A stretch of DNA of 64,000 bases from Acetothermia bacterium UBA7521 (lineage in GTDB: Bacteria; Bipolaricaulota; Bipolaricaulia; Bipolaricaulales; Bipolaricaulaceae): assembly GCA_002479455.1 (NCBI GenBank), contig DLNB01000010.1, positions 1 to 64,000 of the forward strand, read 5' to 3'. Position numbers and translations under genes: made by a program. The notes under the pieces are model-generated. The model was not told the DNA's origin. It ran no database searches and saw only the letters and a list, made by a program, of their open reading frames with translations. This document shows, piece by piece, positions 16,029-25,008 of the stretch; positions within the stretch are counted from its first letter, which is position 1; each line of letters begins with the position of its first letter.

Positions 16029-18683
16029 ATGAGCTACACGACGAAGCTGTGCGACCTGTGTCGCGCCCGACCGGCAACGGTGCGGGTGGACGTGGTCGAG
16101 GACGGCCGGCGCCGCACGCTCGACCTTTGCGAGCACGACTACGCTCGGCTGCGCCAGGAGCGCCCAAGATCTCCTTGGGAGTCGTTGTTTGAAGAATTCT
16201 CCTCCTTGGAAGGCAGTCGGTGGGGGGAGGACCGCGAGGCGGTGGATGTGCAGGCCTATCTCTCTCAACAGGCGCGCGATCTGCTCCAGGCAGCGGCCAA
16301 GGTCGCGGTGGGGTTCGGGAGAAGGGAGCTGGACACGGAGCACGTGCTCCACGCCCTCACCGAGAGCGAGGCCGTGCGGGAGATCCTCCGGGGGTTCAAG
16401 TTGTCCGCGGACGACGTGCGCGGGCACGTCGAGCACAACGCCCCGCGGGGTGACCTGCGGGCCGAGAAGGGCGACACAGTTCGGATTGGGGTCACACCCC
16501 GCGTGAAGGCCGTACTGGAAAGGGCGTTGCTCGCATCCCGCGAGCTGGGGCACACCTATGTCGGGCCCGAGCACCTGTTGGTCGGTCTCGTCGACGAACC
16601 CGATGGCCTGGGGGGTGACATCCTCCGCCGGTACGGCGTGACGCCGGAGGGTGTGCGCCGGAAAGCGGTACAGACGGTCGGCCACGGCAAGGAGGGCGGT
16701 GGAGGAGCGCCATCGGCCACGCCCACTCTCGACAAGCACGTCCGGGATTTGACCGCGCTCGCGCGCGAGGGGAAGCTCGACCCGGTCATCGGTCGGGCCA
16801 AGGAGATCGAGACGGTGATCGAAGTCTTGGCCCGGCGCAAGAAGAACAACCCCGTGCTCATCGGGGAACCAGGCGTCGGGAAGACGGCGATCGTCGAGGG
16901 CCTCGCCCAGCGGATCGTGCGCGGCGAGGTGCCGGAGGTCCTTCGCGAGAAGCGATTGGTCGAGCTTTCGGTGAACTCCCTCGTCGCGGGGACGAAGTAC
17001 CGCGGGGAGTTCGAAGAGCGGGTGAAGGAGATCCTCGACGAGATCCTTGCTCATCAGGACGAGCTGGTCTTGTTCATTGACGAGCTGCACACGATCGTCG
17101 GGGCCGGACAGGCCGAGGGAGGCCTGGACATCGCCAACACCCTCAAGCCGGCGCTGGCGCGGGGCGAACTCCACCTCATCGGTGCCACCACGCTTAACGA
17201 GTACCAGAAGCACGTGGAGAAGGACGCGGCGTTGGAGCGTCGGTTCCAGCCGGTGTTCATCGCTGAACCGACCGTGGACCAGACGGTGCACATCCTGCGC
17301 GGGTTGCGGGACCGGCTGGAAGCCCACCACAAGGTGCGCATCACCGACGAGGCGATCGTCGCCGCGGCCGAGCTCTCCGACCGCTACATCAGCGGGCGCT
17401 ACCTCCCGGACAAGGCGATTGACCTGGTGGACCAGGCCGGGGCGCGGGTGCGGATCGCCACCACCTCCCGACCGGCCGAGGTCCAGGAGCTGGAGGCAGA
17501 GATCAAGGCCTTGAAGCGCGAACAGGATTACGCCACGTCCCGGAAGCAGTTCGACCGGGCCAAGGAGATCGAGGTCTCCATCGCCGACAAGGAGAAGTCC
17601 CTCGCCCAGGCCACCGAGGTGTGGAAGAAGGGTGTCGCCTCGGGGACGCCGGAGGTCCGGGCCGAGCGCGTGGCGGAGATCGTGTCCTCCCTCACCGGGA
17701 TTCCGGTAGCCGACCTCACCGCCGAGGAGAAGGCGAAGCTCCTCAAGCTCGAGGAGGTCCTGCACGAGCGGGTCGTGGGGCAGGACCAAGCGGTGGCCGC
17801 GGTGAGCGCGGCGGTGCGCCTATCCCGCGCCGGGCTGAAGGAGGGACACCGCCCGATCGCCACGTTCCTCTTCCTCGGGCCGACGGGGGTCGGGAAGACG
17901 GAGCTCGCCAAGACGCTTGCCTGGGCAGTGTTCGGGGACGAAGAGGCTGTGGCCCGCGTTGACATGAGCGAGTACACCGAGCGCCACACTGTGTCCCGTC
18001 TCGTCGGGGCCCCGCCAGGGTACGTGGGGTACGAGGAGGGGGGGCAGCTCACGGAGCGGGTGCGACGCCGGCCGTACAGCGTGGTCCTCCTTGACGAGAT
18101 CGAGAAGGCCCACCCCGAGGTCCACAACATCCTGCTGCAGGTGTTCGACGACGGCCGCCTCACCGACGGCAAGGGCCGCGTGGTGGACTTCTCGAACACG
18201 ATCCTCATCGCCACGAGCAACGTCGGCAGCGACCTCATCCAGGCCAACCTCGTTGCCCCTGAAGGGCGACGCCAGGACTACAAGGCCCTCAAGGAGCGGC
18301 TGATGGAGGACCTGCATCGCCACTTCCGGCCGGAGTTCCTGAACCGGATCGATGAGGTGATCGTGTTCCACGCCCTGACGAAGGACCACATCCGCGACAT
18401 CGTCTCTCTGCAGCTGGAGCGGGTGCGGCGGGTGGCGAAGGGCCAGGGGGTGGATCTCGAGTTCGACCCCTCGCTTATCGACCACCTTGCTGAGGTCGGG
18501 TACCGGCCCGAGTACGGGGCCCGCGAGCTCAAGCGGCGGATCCGGGCCGAGGTCGAGAACTCTCTTGCCAACGCTCTCCTCAATGGGGGGATCTCCGAGG
18601 GCGACGCCGTTCGCGTTGTGTACGACCCCAGCCAATGCCAGACGCGATTCGACAGGATCTCTGCCGGAAGCGGCTCCGGGTGA
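16029..18683 (+). CDS. clpC: Clp/Hsp100 ATPase with N-terminal zinc finger (ClpC/ClpE-like)
   Basis: A hexameric protein unfoldase or disaggregase of 884 residues. Order: N-terminal zinc finger (C8xxC11 ... C34-x-H36) like that of ClpE or McsA, a double Clp-N repeat (about 75-215), AAA module 1 (GEPGVGKTAIVEG), a short UVR-type coiled middle domain, and AAA module 2 (GPTGVGKTELAK, LDEIEKAHPEV). In module 2 the segment after SNVGSDLIQ reads ANLVAPEGRRQDY; the VGF/IGF tripeptide that docks ClpP in ClpC/ClpA is not there, and the segment looks like ClpB. ATG 16029 is chosen because the zinc finger starts there. No clpP, mcsB or ctsR is nearby. Confidence 0.9.
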   Translation: MSYTTKLCDLCRARPATVRVDVVEDGRRRTLDLCEHDYARLRQERPRSPWESLFEEFSSLEGSRWGEDREAVDVQAYLSQQARDLLQAAAKVAVGFGRRELDTEHVLHALTESEAVREILRGFKLSADDVRGHVEHNAPRGDLRAEKGDTVRIGVTPRVKAVLERALLASRELGHTYVGPEHLLVGLVDEPDGLGGDILRRYGVTPEGVRRKAVQTVGHGKEGGGGAPSATPTLDKHVRDLTALAREGKLDPVIGRAKEIETVIEVLARRKKNNPVLIGEPGVGKTAIVEGLAQRIVRGEVPEVLREKRLVELSVNSLVAGTKYRGEFEERVKEILDEILAHQDELVLFIDELHTIVGAGQAEGGLDIANTLKPALARGELHLIGATTLNEYQKHVEKDAALERRFQPVFIAEPTVDQTVHILRGLRDRLEAHHKVRITDEAIVAAAELSDRYISGRYLPDKAIDLVDQAGARVRIATTSRPAEVQELEAEIKALKREQDYATSRKQFDRAKEIEVSIADKEKSLAQATEVWKKGVASGTPEVRAERVAEIVSSLTGIPVADLTAEEKAKLLKLEEVLHERVVGQDQAVAAVSAAVRLSRAGLKEGHRPIATFLFLGPTGVGKTELAKTLAWAVFGDEEAVARVDMSEYTERHTVSRLVGAPPGYVGYEEGGQLTERVRRRPYSVVLLDEIEKAHPEVHNILLQVFDDGRLTDGKGRVVDFSNTILIATSNVGSDLIQANLVAPEGRRQDYKALKERLMEDLHRHFRPEFLNRIDEVIVFHALTKDHIRDIVSLQLERVRRVAKGQGVDLEFDPSLIDHLAEVGYRPEYGARELKRRIRAEVENSLANALLNGGISEGDAVRVVYDPSQCQTRFDRISAGSGSG

Positions 18684-18750
18684 AAGGCGAACAGCTACGG
18701 TAGCGGGCGGACACCCGCGTCTCCACGACCAACCCAGGGTCTGTCTAAGT

Positions 18751-18779
18751 TTGACGTGGTGGATCGATGATGCTAGACT
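18751..18779 (+). promoter_or_regulatory. Promoter of the TolB-like propeller gene
   Basis: TTGACG (18751-18756), a 17-base spacer and TAGACT (18774-18779). The predicted start near 18786 leaves a leader of about 44 bases before ATG 18830, which also rules out the earlier in-frame ATG at 18767. Confidence 0.55.
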
Positions 18780-18829
18780 GCATCGGCAGTCTCACGCAAA
18801 GCAGCCGCGTCCAGAACAAGGGGGAGGAG

Positions 18830-19870
18830 ATGGGGCAAGCGACGTTGGAAGCGATCGGGTTAGTGCTGGCTGTGGTGTTGGCCATCGGGCTGGTCGTGGT
18901 GTGGCAAGGCGGCCAGAAGGTGGCCATCGAGGACGTGCAGCCGTCGTGGGGTTGGTACATCGACCCCAAGGATCCTGAGGGGAAACTGACCACGGCGATC
19001 TGGTTCGTGTCGAACCGCGCCGACCTGTCCAAGAGGAACGCTCCGCGGGAGCTGTTCGTGGCGCCCCCGGCACCGGGTGCGGAGGAGTCCCTCACGCGGA
19101 TCACGATTGACACGTTCGATGACCGCCAGCCAGCGGTGTCTCCGGACGGGAGCCGAGTGGCGTACGTTTCCAACAAGCACGGTCAAGCACAGGGTAATGT
19201 CTACCTTTACGACATTCTCAAGGGGACCCACACCCGGGTCACCTACCGCCCTCAAGGGCTCGATTCGATGCCTGCCTGGAGTCCCCTCAAGGACGGCCAA
19301 GGGCAGCACAGCGAGCTGATCATCGTCTCCGACCTGTACAGCAAGATCCCCCAGCTCTACCGGGTGAACATCCCCACCGGGACGTGGACCCAGATCACGT
19401 ACAGCCAGTACCCGATCTCGTCACCTCACGTGTCCCCCGATGGTCGGTACATTGCGTATACCATGGACGTGAACGGGAATACGGACATCTACGTCATGGA
19501 CTACGACGGCCGGAATGTGCAGCGGATCACCTCGCACCCGAAGCAGGATCAGAACCCGAAGTGGTGCCCGAAATGGGATACGGGGTATTGGATCGCGTTC
19601 GAATCCGATCGTACCGGTGACTGGAACGTGTACCTGATCAACCCGTTCACCAAGGAGGAGCGGCCGGTCACGCAGCACCCTGGAGCAGACTTCGCTCCAG
19701 CGTGGTCTCCCGCTCCCGATGGGAAGTCACTTGTGTTCGTTTCGGATCGCGATGCGGCGAAGAGCCCGGGCTATCGATACAGCATCTACCTTGTTCCCGA
19801 TGTGTGGGGAACGATTCAGCCTACGACTGGGGAAGTGGAGACGTTCCGGGTCACGGGGCGCGTGCAGTAG
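18830..19870 (+). CDS. Membrane-anchored TolB/WD40-like beta-propeller protein
   Basis: A 346-residue protein with an N-terminal signal anchor (IGLVLAVVLAIGLVVVW) and TolB-type PD40 propeller repeats: QPAVSPDGSRVAYVSNK, SPHVSPDGRYIAYTMD, and later blades with WIAFESDRTGDWNVYLI and APAWSPAPDGKSLVFVSD. The propeller probably sits outside the cytoplasmic membrane. No tolA, tolQ or pal is nearby, so a Tol-Pal role is not supported. ATG 18830 directly follows GGGGGAGGAG. Function is likely protein or glycan binding. Confidence 0.75.
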   Translation: MGQATLEAIGLVLAVVLAIGLVVVWQGGQKVAIEDVQPSWGWYIDPKDPEGKLTTAIWFVSNRADLSKRNAPRELFVAPPAPGAEESLTRITIDTFDDRQPAVSPDGSRVAYVSNKHGQAQGNVYLYDILKGTHTRVTYRPQGLDSMPAWSPLKDGQGQHSELIIVSDLYSKIPQLYRVNIPTGTWTQITYSQYPISSPHVSPDGRYIAYTMDVNGNTDIYVMDYDGRNVQRITSHPKQDQNPKWCPKWDTGYWIAFESDRTGDWNVYLINPFTKEERPVTQHPGADFAPAWSPAPDGKSLVFVSDRDAAKSPGYRYSIYLVPDVWGTIQPTTGEVETFRVTGRVQ

Positions 19871-19933
19871 GGGGACCAGCGGTCACGGCGGACCACAGGC
19901 TCTCAACGGGGACGGAGGGCGGCGCGGGCAGTT

Positions 19934-20416
19934 CTAATCAGACCGCTTTCCCGTGATCTCCGCGATGTCCAGCCGGAGAACGGTCACGCGATCGTAGGCC
20001 GCGTCATCGGGGAGTTGGCGCCGCTCAACGCTGCCGGGATCCTTCTCCTGGTGGGAGAGGAGCACGCGCAGACCGTGAGCCTTTCCGTCGCGGTCCGTGA
20101 CCACCCTCATCCGTCCCCGCACTACGACCGAGCGATAGGCGTGGCTGCACTCGCCCTCCCTGTACCCGAGATCCTCCACGACCGTCGCGCAGACATGGGG
20201 GGTCTCTCGGAGGATGTCGAGCTTGAGCCCGTTGTGAGCGCAGTGGAAGTAGAGCGCGTTCTCCTGGGCGGTGTAGCCGTAATTGAGCGTGACGACGTAG
20301 GGCTCCCCGTCGCGGCACATCGCTAGTGCCATGTACCTTTGGCTGCAGAGCACGGCATCGATCTCGCTCCGTTCGACGATCTCCCTCTCCGCTCGGCGCA
20401 TGTGGTAGGTCGGCAT
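19934..20416 (-). CDS. NimA-like pyridoxamine 5'-phosphate oxidase-fold flavoprotein
   Basis: A 160-residue split-barrel protein resembling Nim nitroimidazole-reductase and PNPOx-like proteins: EIDAVLCSQRYMALAMC, EPYVVTLNYGYTAQENALYF and the HGLKLDILRETPHVCATV segment are typical. It probably binds FMN or a related cofactor. I use ATG 20416; on the minus strand TATCAT (20431-20426) lies only ten bases upstream, so the transcript would be nearly leaderless. The open frame extends 15 codons further but lacks family similarity. Confidence 0.78.
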   Translation of the reverse strand: MPTYHMRRAEREIVERSEIDAVLCSQRYMALAMCRDGEPYVVTLNYGYTAQENALYFHCAHNGLKLDILRETPHVCATVVEDLGYREGECSHAYRSVVVRGRMRVVTDRDGKAHGLRVLLSHQEKDPGSVERRQLPDDAAYDRVTVLRLDIAEITGKRSD

Positions 20417-20623
20417 GGGATCTACATGATAGCGCAGAGACCTCGTCCACCGCTTCTCCACGACGGGCTTCCCACCCTTGACCGCAGAGGCATTCCGTGA
20501 TCCGGTATCCGTGGCCCGTTCTTCTCCCCCCAGTGCTCATCACCCGTCACCGATCGCAAGGGGGCCTCCGTGGGCCCCTGTGCTCAGCGGTTAGAACACG
20601 GTCGGTACGCACGTGGGGGAGCC

Positions 20624-21277
20624 TCAGCGGGATGGCAGGAGGTAGAGGAAGATCGCGAAGTAGTGGCACATCCCGGCTGCAAGAACCATGAGGTGCCAGA
20701 TGGCGTGGTTGAACGGGAGTTTCTTCCACGCGTAGAACACGATCCCCAGGGTGTAGATTACCCCGCCGGTGAATAGGAACACGAGCGCGCCGAACGGAAC
20801 GTGCGCCACGACCTGTCGCGCCGCCACCACGATGAGCCACCCCATCGCGATGTAGGTGACGACCGATGCCTTGCGCAAGCGACCCAAGAATAGGGATTTG
20901 AACAGGACGCCGAGAACGGCCATCGCCCACACGACCCCGAGGAGCGTCCACCCCCACGGGTTCCAGAGGCGGATCACGAGGAACGGGGTGTACGTTCCGG
21001 CGATGAGGAGGTAGATCGAGGCGTGATCGAGAACGCGGAACACGGCCTTCGCCCGGGGGTGTGTCAGGCTGTGGTAGAGGGTTGAGGCGAGGTGCGTCAG
21101 GACGAGGGTCGTCCCGTACACGACAAGGCTTGCGACCTGGCCTGAGCTCGCTCCCCTTAGCACCCCGAGCACGATGAGGGCGGCGAGTCCGGCCAAGCTG
21201 AGCGCCGTCGCCACGCCGTGGGTGACGGCATTGGCGATCTCCTCTCCCAGCGAGTACTTGGGAAGGCCCCGGTTCAT
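20624..21277 (-). CDS. Hemolysin III family (TrhA/YqfA-type) membrane protein
   Basis: A 217-residue seven-helix membrane protein of the PAQR/hemolysin III family. The metal-site motifs are recognisable: the histidine in helix 2 region (LTHLASTLYHSL, with Ser-x3-His), VLDHASIYLLIAGTYTPF with Asp and His, and the C-terminal HAIWHLMVLAAGMCHYFAI. Members influence membrane lipid order or energy state. ATG 21277 overlaps the stop of the upstream DUF362 gene (ATGA), so the pair is coupled. Confidence 0.88.
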   Translation of the reverse strand: MNRGLPKYSLGEEIANAVTHGVATALSLAGLAALIVLGVLRGASSGQVASLVVYGTTLVLTHLASTLYHSLTHPRAKAVFRVLDHASIYLLIAGTYTPFLVIRLWNPWGWTLLGVVWAMAVLGVLFKSLFLGRLRKASVVTYIAMGWLIVVAARQVVAHVPFGALVFLFTGGVIYTLGIVFYAWKKLPFNHAIWHLMVLAAGMCHYFAIFLYLLPSR

Positions 21278-22458
21278 GCGGACACCCTGCGCCGGCGAGC
21301 ACGGCGCCCCGCCCGAAGGAACGGGCGCACCACCTGCCCCAGAACCGATCGTCTGAGCGCGATCGCGCGGAATCGGCACACCTCGTGGCAGCACATGCAG
21401 CGAATGCACGTTTGCCGGGTGACCCGTGCTCTGCCCCGCACCACAGTGGCAGCTCCGGTCGGGCAGATCTGGGCACACGCAGCGCACCCCACGCACTGCC
21501 TGGCTACCACCCGTGGATGGACGGTGAGCTGACGGGTGACCCACCGTGCGAGGAACCGGGGGGCGCGGCCCACGATCTCTCCCGCTTGGATCGGCGGGAG
21601 TTTGAACCTGGGCACAGCGACGGATGCGATGGGCACACCTACAACTTGGATCTCGTCCGAGCTGCTCACACCCAGGCCGAGCCCGGTGGCGTAGCGGGTC
21701 GTACCGACCGCAAGGGGTTCAAGCCCGATGATCCGGGACGCTACGGCATCCACGGCCACCGCGTCCTTGCTGGCGAGGACCACGCCCAGATCGCGGAGGG
21801 CGCCGTTGGCGGGGCCGGGTCCCTCCATCGCCACGATCCCGTCCATGATCGTCAGGTGGGGCCGGGCTGCGGCAAAGATGTCCACGAGCACCTGGTTGAA
21901 CTCGGGCGGGTTCTTGTATTGCCCATGGAATGCAACCCGCAACCCGCCTGGGATCGTGCCGTACAGGTTCTTCACCGCGCCTGTGAACAGGGTCAGGGAG
22001 TGCGTCTTCAGCTTGGGGAGGTTGACGATCACGTCAGCTTCGACCACCTCGCGGGCGAGGTAGAACTCCTTCAGGACGGCCCCGTTCCACGGAACGCGGA
22101 CGAACCCCGTTTCGCGCAGGTTGACGAGGCGCACTCCGAGCCGATCGCACACCGTTCGGTGCCCCGAGACCTCGAATCCGTCCGGCGTGGAAGGATGGAG
22201 GTCGTCCCCTACCGTGATATGGGGGGTGATCTCCTTGAGGAAGGTGAGCACCGATGCTGTGAACGAGGGGTGGGTGATGATCCCTCGCTCAGGCGGAGAC
22301 GGCGGCGAGAGGTGGTTGACCTTCACGAACACCTTCGCCCGCGGTCGGACGATTGCGGGGAGGCCCCCGATGTCGGCGAGCACAGCCGCGACGGCAGATC
22401 GGGTCTCCGACTCGTCGTAGCTGTGAGCTCTCCTTACGGCAACCACGGCTTGGTTCAT
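21274..22458 (-). CDS. DUF362 protein with C-terminal 2[4Fe-4S] ferredoxin domain
   Basis: A 394-residue protein. The N-terminal DUF362 domain contains ARAKVFVKVNHL, NLPKLKTHSLTLFTGAVKN and LASKDAVAVDAVASRI. The C-terminus carries two ferredoxin motifs, CVGCAACAQICP and CIRCMCCHEVC, for two [4Fe-4S] clusters. Members are common in anaerobes and are assumed to take part in redox chemistry with an unknown acid or lipid substrate. Start ATG 22458 follows GGAGG. It is followed without a gap by the hemolysin III gene. Confidence 0.85.
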   Translation of the reverse strand: MNQAVVAVRRAHSYDESETRSAVAAVLADIGGLPAIVRPRAKVFVKVNHLSPPSPPERGIITHPSFTASVLTFLKEITPHITVGDDLHPSTPDGFEVSGHRTVCDRLGVRLVNLRETGFVRVPWNGAVLKEFYLAREVVEADVIVNLPKLKTHSLTLFTGAVKNLYGTIPGGLRVAFHGQYKNPPEFNQVLVDIFAAARPHLTIMDGIVAMEGPGPANGALRDLGVVLASKDAVAVDAVASRIIGLEPLAVGTTRYATGLGLGVSSSDEIQVVGVPIASVAVPRFKLPPIQAGEIVGRAPRFLARWVTRQLTVHPRVVARQCVGCAACAQICPTGAATVVRGRARVTRQTCIRCMCCHEVCRFRAIALRRSVLGQVVRPFLRAGRRARRRRVSA

Positions 22459-22550
22459 GTCCGGCAATACCTCCGGGCAGGGCGTCTGGCCTTGGGCTCG
22501 GCAGTGTCCGCCAACTCCGCCTTCGGCACAACGAGTGGCCGGGGAATCTG

Positions 22551-24845
22551 CTACCCCGTTGGCTTCGGTCGCGAGGAGACGGTTACGGGTTGTTCCCCTT
22601 CGGGGAAACCCATCTTCACGAGGTACTCCTGGAACCGCGGGTCCGAGCGCGCGCTGTCGAACCATGGATGCACCTTGAGAAGGCGTAGCCCAGGGTCGCG
22701 TGCCTGATAGGATCTTTCGAGCCAAACCAGGCCGTCGTCGAGATGTCCGAGGGCGAAGTGGGCGCTGGCGACCAGGAACGCGTGTCCGAGTCCGGAGCCT
22801 TTGTTCTCAAGCGCCTTCAAGTTCTCCTCGGCGGTTGTGGTCTCGCCCATTCCAGCGTAGGTTACAACCCGGAACGCCTGGATCTCCGTTCGGAGCCGGT
22901 CCTTGGGCGCGAGTCTGGCTTCCGCCTGCCGAAACGCTTCCAAAGCTTGCTCGTGCCGCCCGAGGAGAGTGTATACCTCGCCCAGGGTCAGCAAGGGGTC
23001 GAATCCTTCAGGGTTGAGGTCGAGTGTGCGGAGAAGCTGGATGACCGCTTCCTCGTACTGCCGGGAGAGGGCGAGGGCTCGGCCGTAGGTGTGGTTGACG
23101 ACTGGGGAATCCGGCTCCATGACGAGGACCTTGTGAAGAGTCTCCAGGGCCTCGTCGAACCGTCCCAAGCACACGAGGTGCTCCGCGAACGCTCGACGCA
23201 CCGTGCTGCTATTGGGATCGAGGTCGAGCGCCTTGTTCAACTCCGCCTCCGCCTCCGCCCACTTTCCTGCGGCCTGCAGCACCGAGGCCAGCGAAAGGTG
23301 GCCTTCAACGAAGTCGGCGGCGAGGGCTTGGGCCCGGCGGTGCTGGTCGAGGGCTTCGCTGAACTGCCCGGACTCCCAGAGGGTGGCGGACAGGGCCATG
23401 TTGATGTTCGGAGAGAGAGGGTCGAGCGCCAGGGCGCGCTTCATCTCGGCGAGGGCTTCCGATGTTCGGCCGAGGTCGCTCAGCAGGTTCGCGTACCAGT
23501 GTCGGGCGGTGGCGTAGTTCGGGTTCTGCTCGATTGCTCTCTTGAAACGGTCGGCAGCCTTCTCCAGGTCATGTTCGAATAGCCATTCGATAAGGGCCAG
23601 AGAGGCGTTCGCCTCGGCGAGATCCTCGTCGAGTGCAAGGGCCTTGGACGCAGCTTCCTTCGCCTTGGGGAGGGCTTCGTGGAGCGGGAGGTGCCCGCGG
23701 CTGGCGAGCACGCTGTAGGAGTCTGCCAGCCCGGCGTAGGCGAGGGCGTAGTTCGGGTCGGCCGCGATGACGTCCTGGAAGATCTCGATTGCTCGTTTGA
23801 GGCCGCTCTCTGATCGCTGATTCCAGAAGTGGCGACCCTTCAGGTACAGCATGTAGATGTCGACGTCCCGTGCCGCCTTCGCCTGGAGACGTTGTTCCTC
23901 GCCCGCGAGGAGCTTCACCTCGAGCATTTCCGCTACCTTCCGCGCGACCTCGCTCTGGATGGCCAGCACGTCTTCGAGCTTGCGATCGTACGCTTCTGAC
24001 CAGATGTGTTCTTCGGTCTGAGCGTCAATGAGCTGGAGGTTGATCCGCACCCGGTCGTCCACCTTCCGCACGCTGCCCTCGAGGACCGTCGCCACGCGCA
24101 ACTCCTGCCCGATCTCCGCGATCGACTTCTGGGTCCCGCGGTACTTCATGACGGAGGTCTGGGCGATCACACGGAGGCCGCGGATCTTGGACAGGGTGAA
24201 GATGATCTCCTCAGTCATCCCATCCGCGAAGAAGGCGTCTCCAGGCTCCGGGCTGATGTTCGTGAGGGGCAGGACGGCAATTCGCGTGCGGTCCGTCGGC
24301 CGTGGCCCTTCGGGTCGCACCCGCGACCACGGGAACACCACGCAGTACACCTCGGTCGGTACGCGGACGTTCTTCAAGGCCCGTTTGCCCATGCTGGCCA
24401 GGGGGAGATGGACCTTGTTCCACACGTGGTCGTACACCTGGGCGGAGATGCAAGCTCCCTCGGGCTCGGCGAGGGGGGCGATGCGCGAGGTGACGTTTAC
24501 GCCGTCACCGAACAGGTCGCCTTGGCGATGCACAACGTCCCCGACATGGACCCCGATCCGGATCCGGATGCGTCGCTCAGAAGGCTGAGCGGCGTTGCGC
24601 TCGTGAAGGGTCTCCTGGATCGCGATCGCACACCGGGTCGCCTGGAGGGCGCTGGGAAACTCGACGAGAAACCCATCACCCATCGCCTTGACCACCCGCC
24701 CGCCATGCGAAGCGAAGAGCGGGCGGAGAAGCGCGTCGTGTTCCTCCAAGAGCTTCAGCGACAGGTCCTCGTTCGTTTGGCCGAGGAGGGTGTACCCGAC
24801 GATGTCGGTGATCAGGATCGCGCTCAGCCGACGTTCCTCGTCCAT
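22551..24845 (-). CDS. Class III adenylate/guanylate cyclase fused to TolB-N-like and TPR domains
   Basis: A 764-residue cytoplasmic protein. Residues about 1-185 form a class III nucleotide cyclase domain with both metal aspartates (ILITDIVGYT and AMGDGFLVEF) and the conserved NVTSRIA helix. A linker leads to a TolB-N-like domain (RIAVLPLTNISPEPGDAFF; ADGMTEEIIFTLSKI; GSVRKVDDRVRINLQLID). The last 400 residues are TPR repeats. This architecture is known from adenylate cyclases of several phyla; it would make cAMP in response to protein contacts. ATG 24845 is placed after GGAGGGG. No CRP-type receptor is in the window. Confidence 0.88.
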   Translation of the reverse strand: MDEERRLSAILITDIVGYTLLGQTNEDLSLKLLEEHDALLRPLFASHGGRVVKAMGDGFLVEFPSALQATRCAIAIQETLHERNAAQPSERRIRIRIGVHVGDVVHRQGDLFGDGVNVTSRIAPLAEPEGACISAQVYDHVWNKVHLPLASMGKRALKNVRVPTEVYCVVFPWSRVRPEGPRPTDRTRIAVLPLTNISPEPGDAFFADGMTEEIIFTLSKIRGLRVIAQTSVMKYRGTQKSIAEIGQELRVATVLEGSVRKVDDRVRINLQLIDAQTEEHIWSEAYDRKLEDVLAIQSEVARKVAEMLEVKLLAGEEQRLQAKAARDVDIYMLYLKGRHFWNQRSESGLKRAIEIFQDVIAADPNYALAYAGLADSYSVLASRGHLPLHEALPKAKEAASKALALDEDLAEANASLALIEWLFEHDLEKAADRFKRAIEQNPNYATARHWYANLLSDLGRTSEALAEMKRALALDPLSPNINMALSATLWESGQFSEALDQHRRAQALAADFVEGHLSLASVLQAAGKWAEAEAELNKALDLDPNSSTVRRAFAEHLVCLGRFDEALETLHKVLVMEPDSPVVNHTYGRALALSRQYEEAVIQLLRTLDLNPEGFDPLLTLGEVYTLLGRHEQALEAFRQAEARLAPKDRLRTEIQAFRVVTYAGMGETTTAEENLKALENKGSGLGHAFLVASAHFALGHLDDGLVWLERSYQARDPGLRLLKVHPWFDSARSDPRFQEYLVKMGFPEGEQPVTVSSRPKPTG

Positions 24846-24873
24846 GGCCGTCCCCTCCTCCTCTGTCGGTCGC

Positions 24874-24879
24874 ATTATA
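24874..24879 (-). promoter_or_regulatory. -10 element of the cyclase gene
   Basis: A perfect TATAAT on the minus strand (24879-24874) lies 29 bases before the cyclase start at 24845. No clear -35 is seen 16-18 bases further upstream. Confidence 0.45.
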
Positions 24880-25008
24880 CCGGGCCGTTGCAGCCTTCTG
24901 TTCTTTCACTCCTTCGCGGGGATCGGCGCTCCTCCTTGGCCGGACCAGGTTACAATCCGCACCAATCCGCCTCTGCTCGGAGTTGGGTGATGGCCAAAGG
25001 GGGTGTAG

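Noticed and set aside
15498..17789. Long antisense open frame opposite the Clp ATPase
   Set aside because: It mirrors the codon pattern of the sense gene in GC-rich DNA and encodes no recognisable protein.
18684..18750. Terminator after the Clp ATPase gene
   Set aside because: No stem of useful length with a T-run was found; transcription may read through to the propeller promoter.
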